A stretch of DNA of 64,000 nucleotides from Alphaproteobacteria bacterium (GTDB lineage: Bacteria > Pseudomonadota > Alphaproteobacteria > Rickettsiales > UBA1997): assembly GCA_021151765.1 (NCBI GenBank), contig JAGKWR010000001.1:1-64000 (forward strand), given 5' to 3'. A model generated the notes under the pieces. It ran no database searches. It was not told the DNA's origin and saw only the letters and a list, made by a program, of their open reading frames with translations. Made by a program: the position numbers and the translations under genes. Below are positions 63,534 through 64,000 of the stretch, in pieces (position 1 is the first letter of the stretch; every line of letters starts with the position of its first letter).

Positions 63534-64000
63534 TTAGTCTCTTAACAACTCATTAATTGAGGTTTTTGAACGAGTTTTTTCATCCACTTTTTTAACGATA
63601 ACAGCAGCATAAAGCGAAACATCTTTATTGCCTTTTGTTGAAGCAACATTACCAGGAACAACAACTGAGTAGGCCGGAACGCGACCGTAGAAAATTTCAC
63701 CAGTTTCGCGATCAATAATTTTAGTTGAAGCACCGATGTAAACACCCATCGAAATTACCGAACCTTTTTCCACAATTACACCTTCAGCAATTTCAGAACG
63801 CGCACCGATGAAACAATCATCTTCAATAATTACTGGATTTGCTTGAAGCGGTTCCAAAACACCACCAATTCCAGCGCCGCCAGAAATATGACAATTTTTA
63901 CCAATTTGCGCGCAAGAACCAACAGTTGCCCAAGTATCAACCATCGTGCCTTCATCAACATAAGCACCAAGATTTACAAAAGATGGCAGTAACACGACAC
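63534..64000 (-). CDS. dapD: 2,3,4,5-tetrahydropyridine-2,6-dicarboxylate N-succinyltransferase (partial)
   Basis: C-terminal part, about 155 residues, of the enzyme of the succinylase branch of lysine and meso-DAP synthesis. Left-handed beta-helix hexapeptide repeats with MVDTWATVGSCAQIG, GGVLEPLQANPVIIEDDCFIGARSE and IGASTKI. The true start is beyond the window; the GTG at 63995 is internal. Its presence supports peptidoglycan DAP synthesis. Confidence 0.93.
   Translation of the reverse strand, partial: VVLLPSFVNLGAYVDEGTMVDTWATVGSCAQIGKNCHISGGAGIGGVLEPLQANPVIIEDDCFIGARSEIAEGVIVEKGSVISMGVYIGASTKIIDRETGEIFYGRVPAYSVVVPGNVASTKGNKDVSLYAAVIVKKVDEKTRSKTSINELLRD

Overview
The window is AT-rich, densely packed bacterial DNA with about 60 protein genes, three tRNA genes and very short intergenic gaps. 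Gene content points to an alphaproteobacterium, probably near the Rickettsiales or a related host-associated or reduced lineage. Pointers are CcmD/CcmE, a Tim44-like protein, TrmL, a one-cysteine family-4 uracil-DNA glycosylase of alphaproteobacterial type, the APH-fold homoserine kinase, HslU and the separation of genes that usually sit together (nuoG alone, rpsP without rimM-trmD-rplS, dnaJ without dnaK, hslU without hslV, pstS without pstCAB). Biosynthetic genes are retained (panC, thrB, metC, hisZ, pyrD, purB, dapD, ispA, kdsB), so this is not a minimal obligate parasite. The assignment is inferred from gene content only; no 16S rRNA is present.

Layout. 1-9.3 kb: rlmN, then on the minus strand a large pseudopilin-like lectin/glycine-rich protein, dnaJ, rdgB, rpsP, an unknown gene flanked by palindromes, nuoG and ssb. 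9.5-12.6 kb, plus strand: periplasmic cyclophilin, HIT protein, cystathionine lyase and a second pseudopilin-lectin. 12.6-18.3 kb, minus strand: yqaA-like, ispA, uvrA, a structured gap, and pstS. 18.4-25 kb, plus strand: bamA followed by an ABC-HlyD-TolC set whose ABC protein has lost its nucleotide-binding motifs. 25-28.4 kb, minus strand: prfB (with programmed frameshift), nrdR, udg, hisZ. 28.5-31.5 kb: lpdA, a Lys/Ala-rich secreted protein, tRNA-Thr, plsC. 31.5-35.4 kb: ccmD-ccmE, tRNA-Phe with a palindromic element at its 3' end, and a coupled trmL-metalloprotease-thrB-pgeF operon. 35.5-41.9 kb, plus strand: ferredoxin, DUF2125-like, prmC, panC, RmuC-like, ABC exporter. 41.9-48.6 kb: GNAT, a 113-bp GC-richer tandem repeat, ABC-F, Tim44-like, msrBA, DUF1003, pirin, azoreductase. 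48.7-57.3 kb: one long minus-strand operon kdsB-rimB-rimK-engB-small membrane protein-hslU-purB-baiN-recQ. 57.4-64 kb: tRNA-Lys, an unknown protein, deaD, a decayed autotransporter, pyrD, a membrane protein and partial dapD.

Most notable are the bamA-linked secretion set with a probable pseudo-ATPase, the two pseudopilin-lectin paralogues, several families of palindromic or tandem repeats, a structured 378-bp gap after uvrA, two short genes (ccmD and a 42-codon membrane peptide coupled to hslU), the prfB frameshift site and the autotransporter pseudogene.
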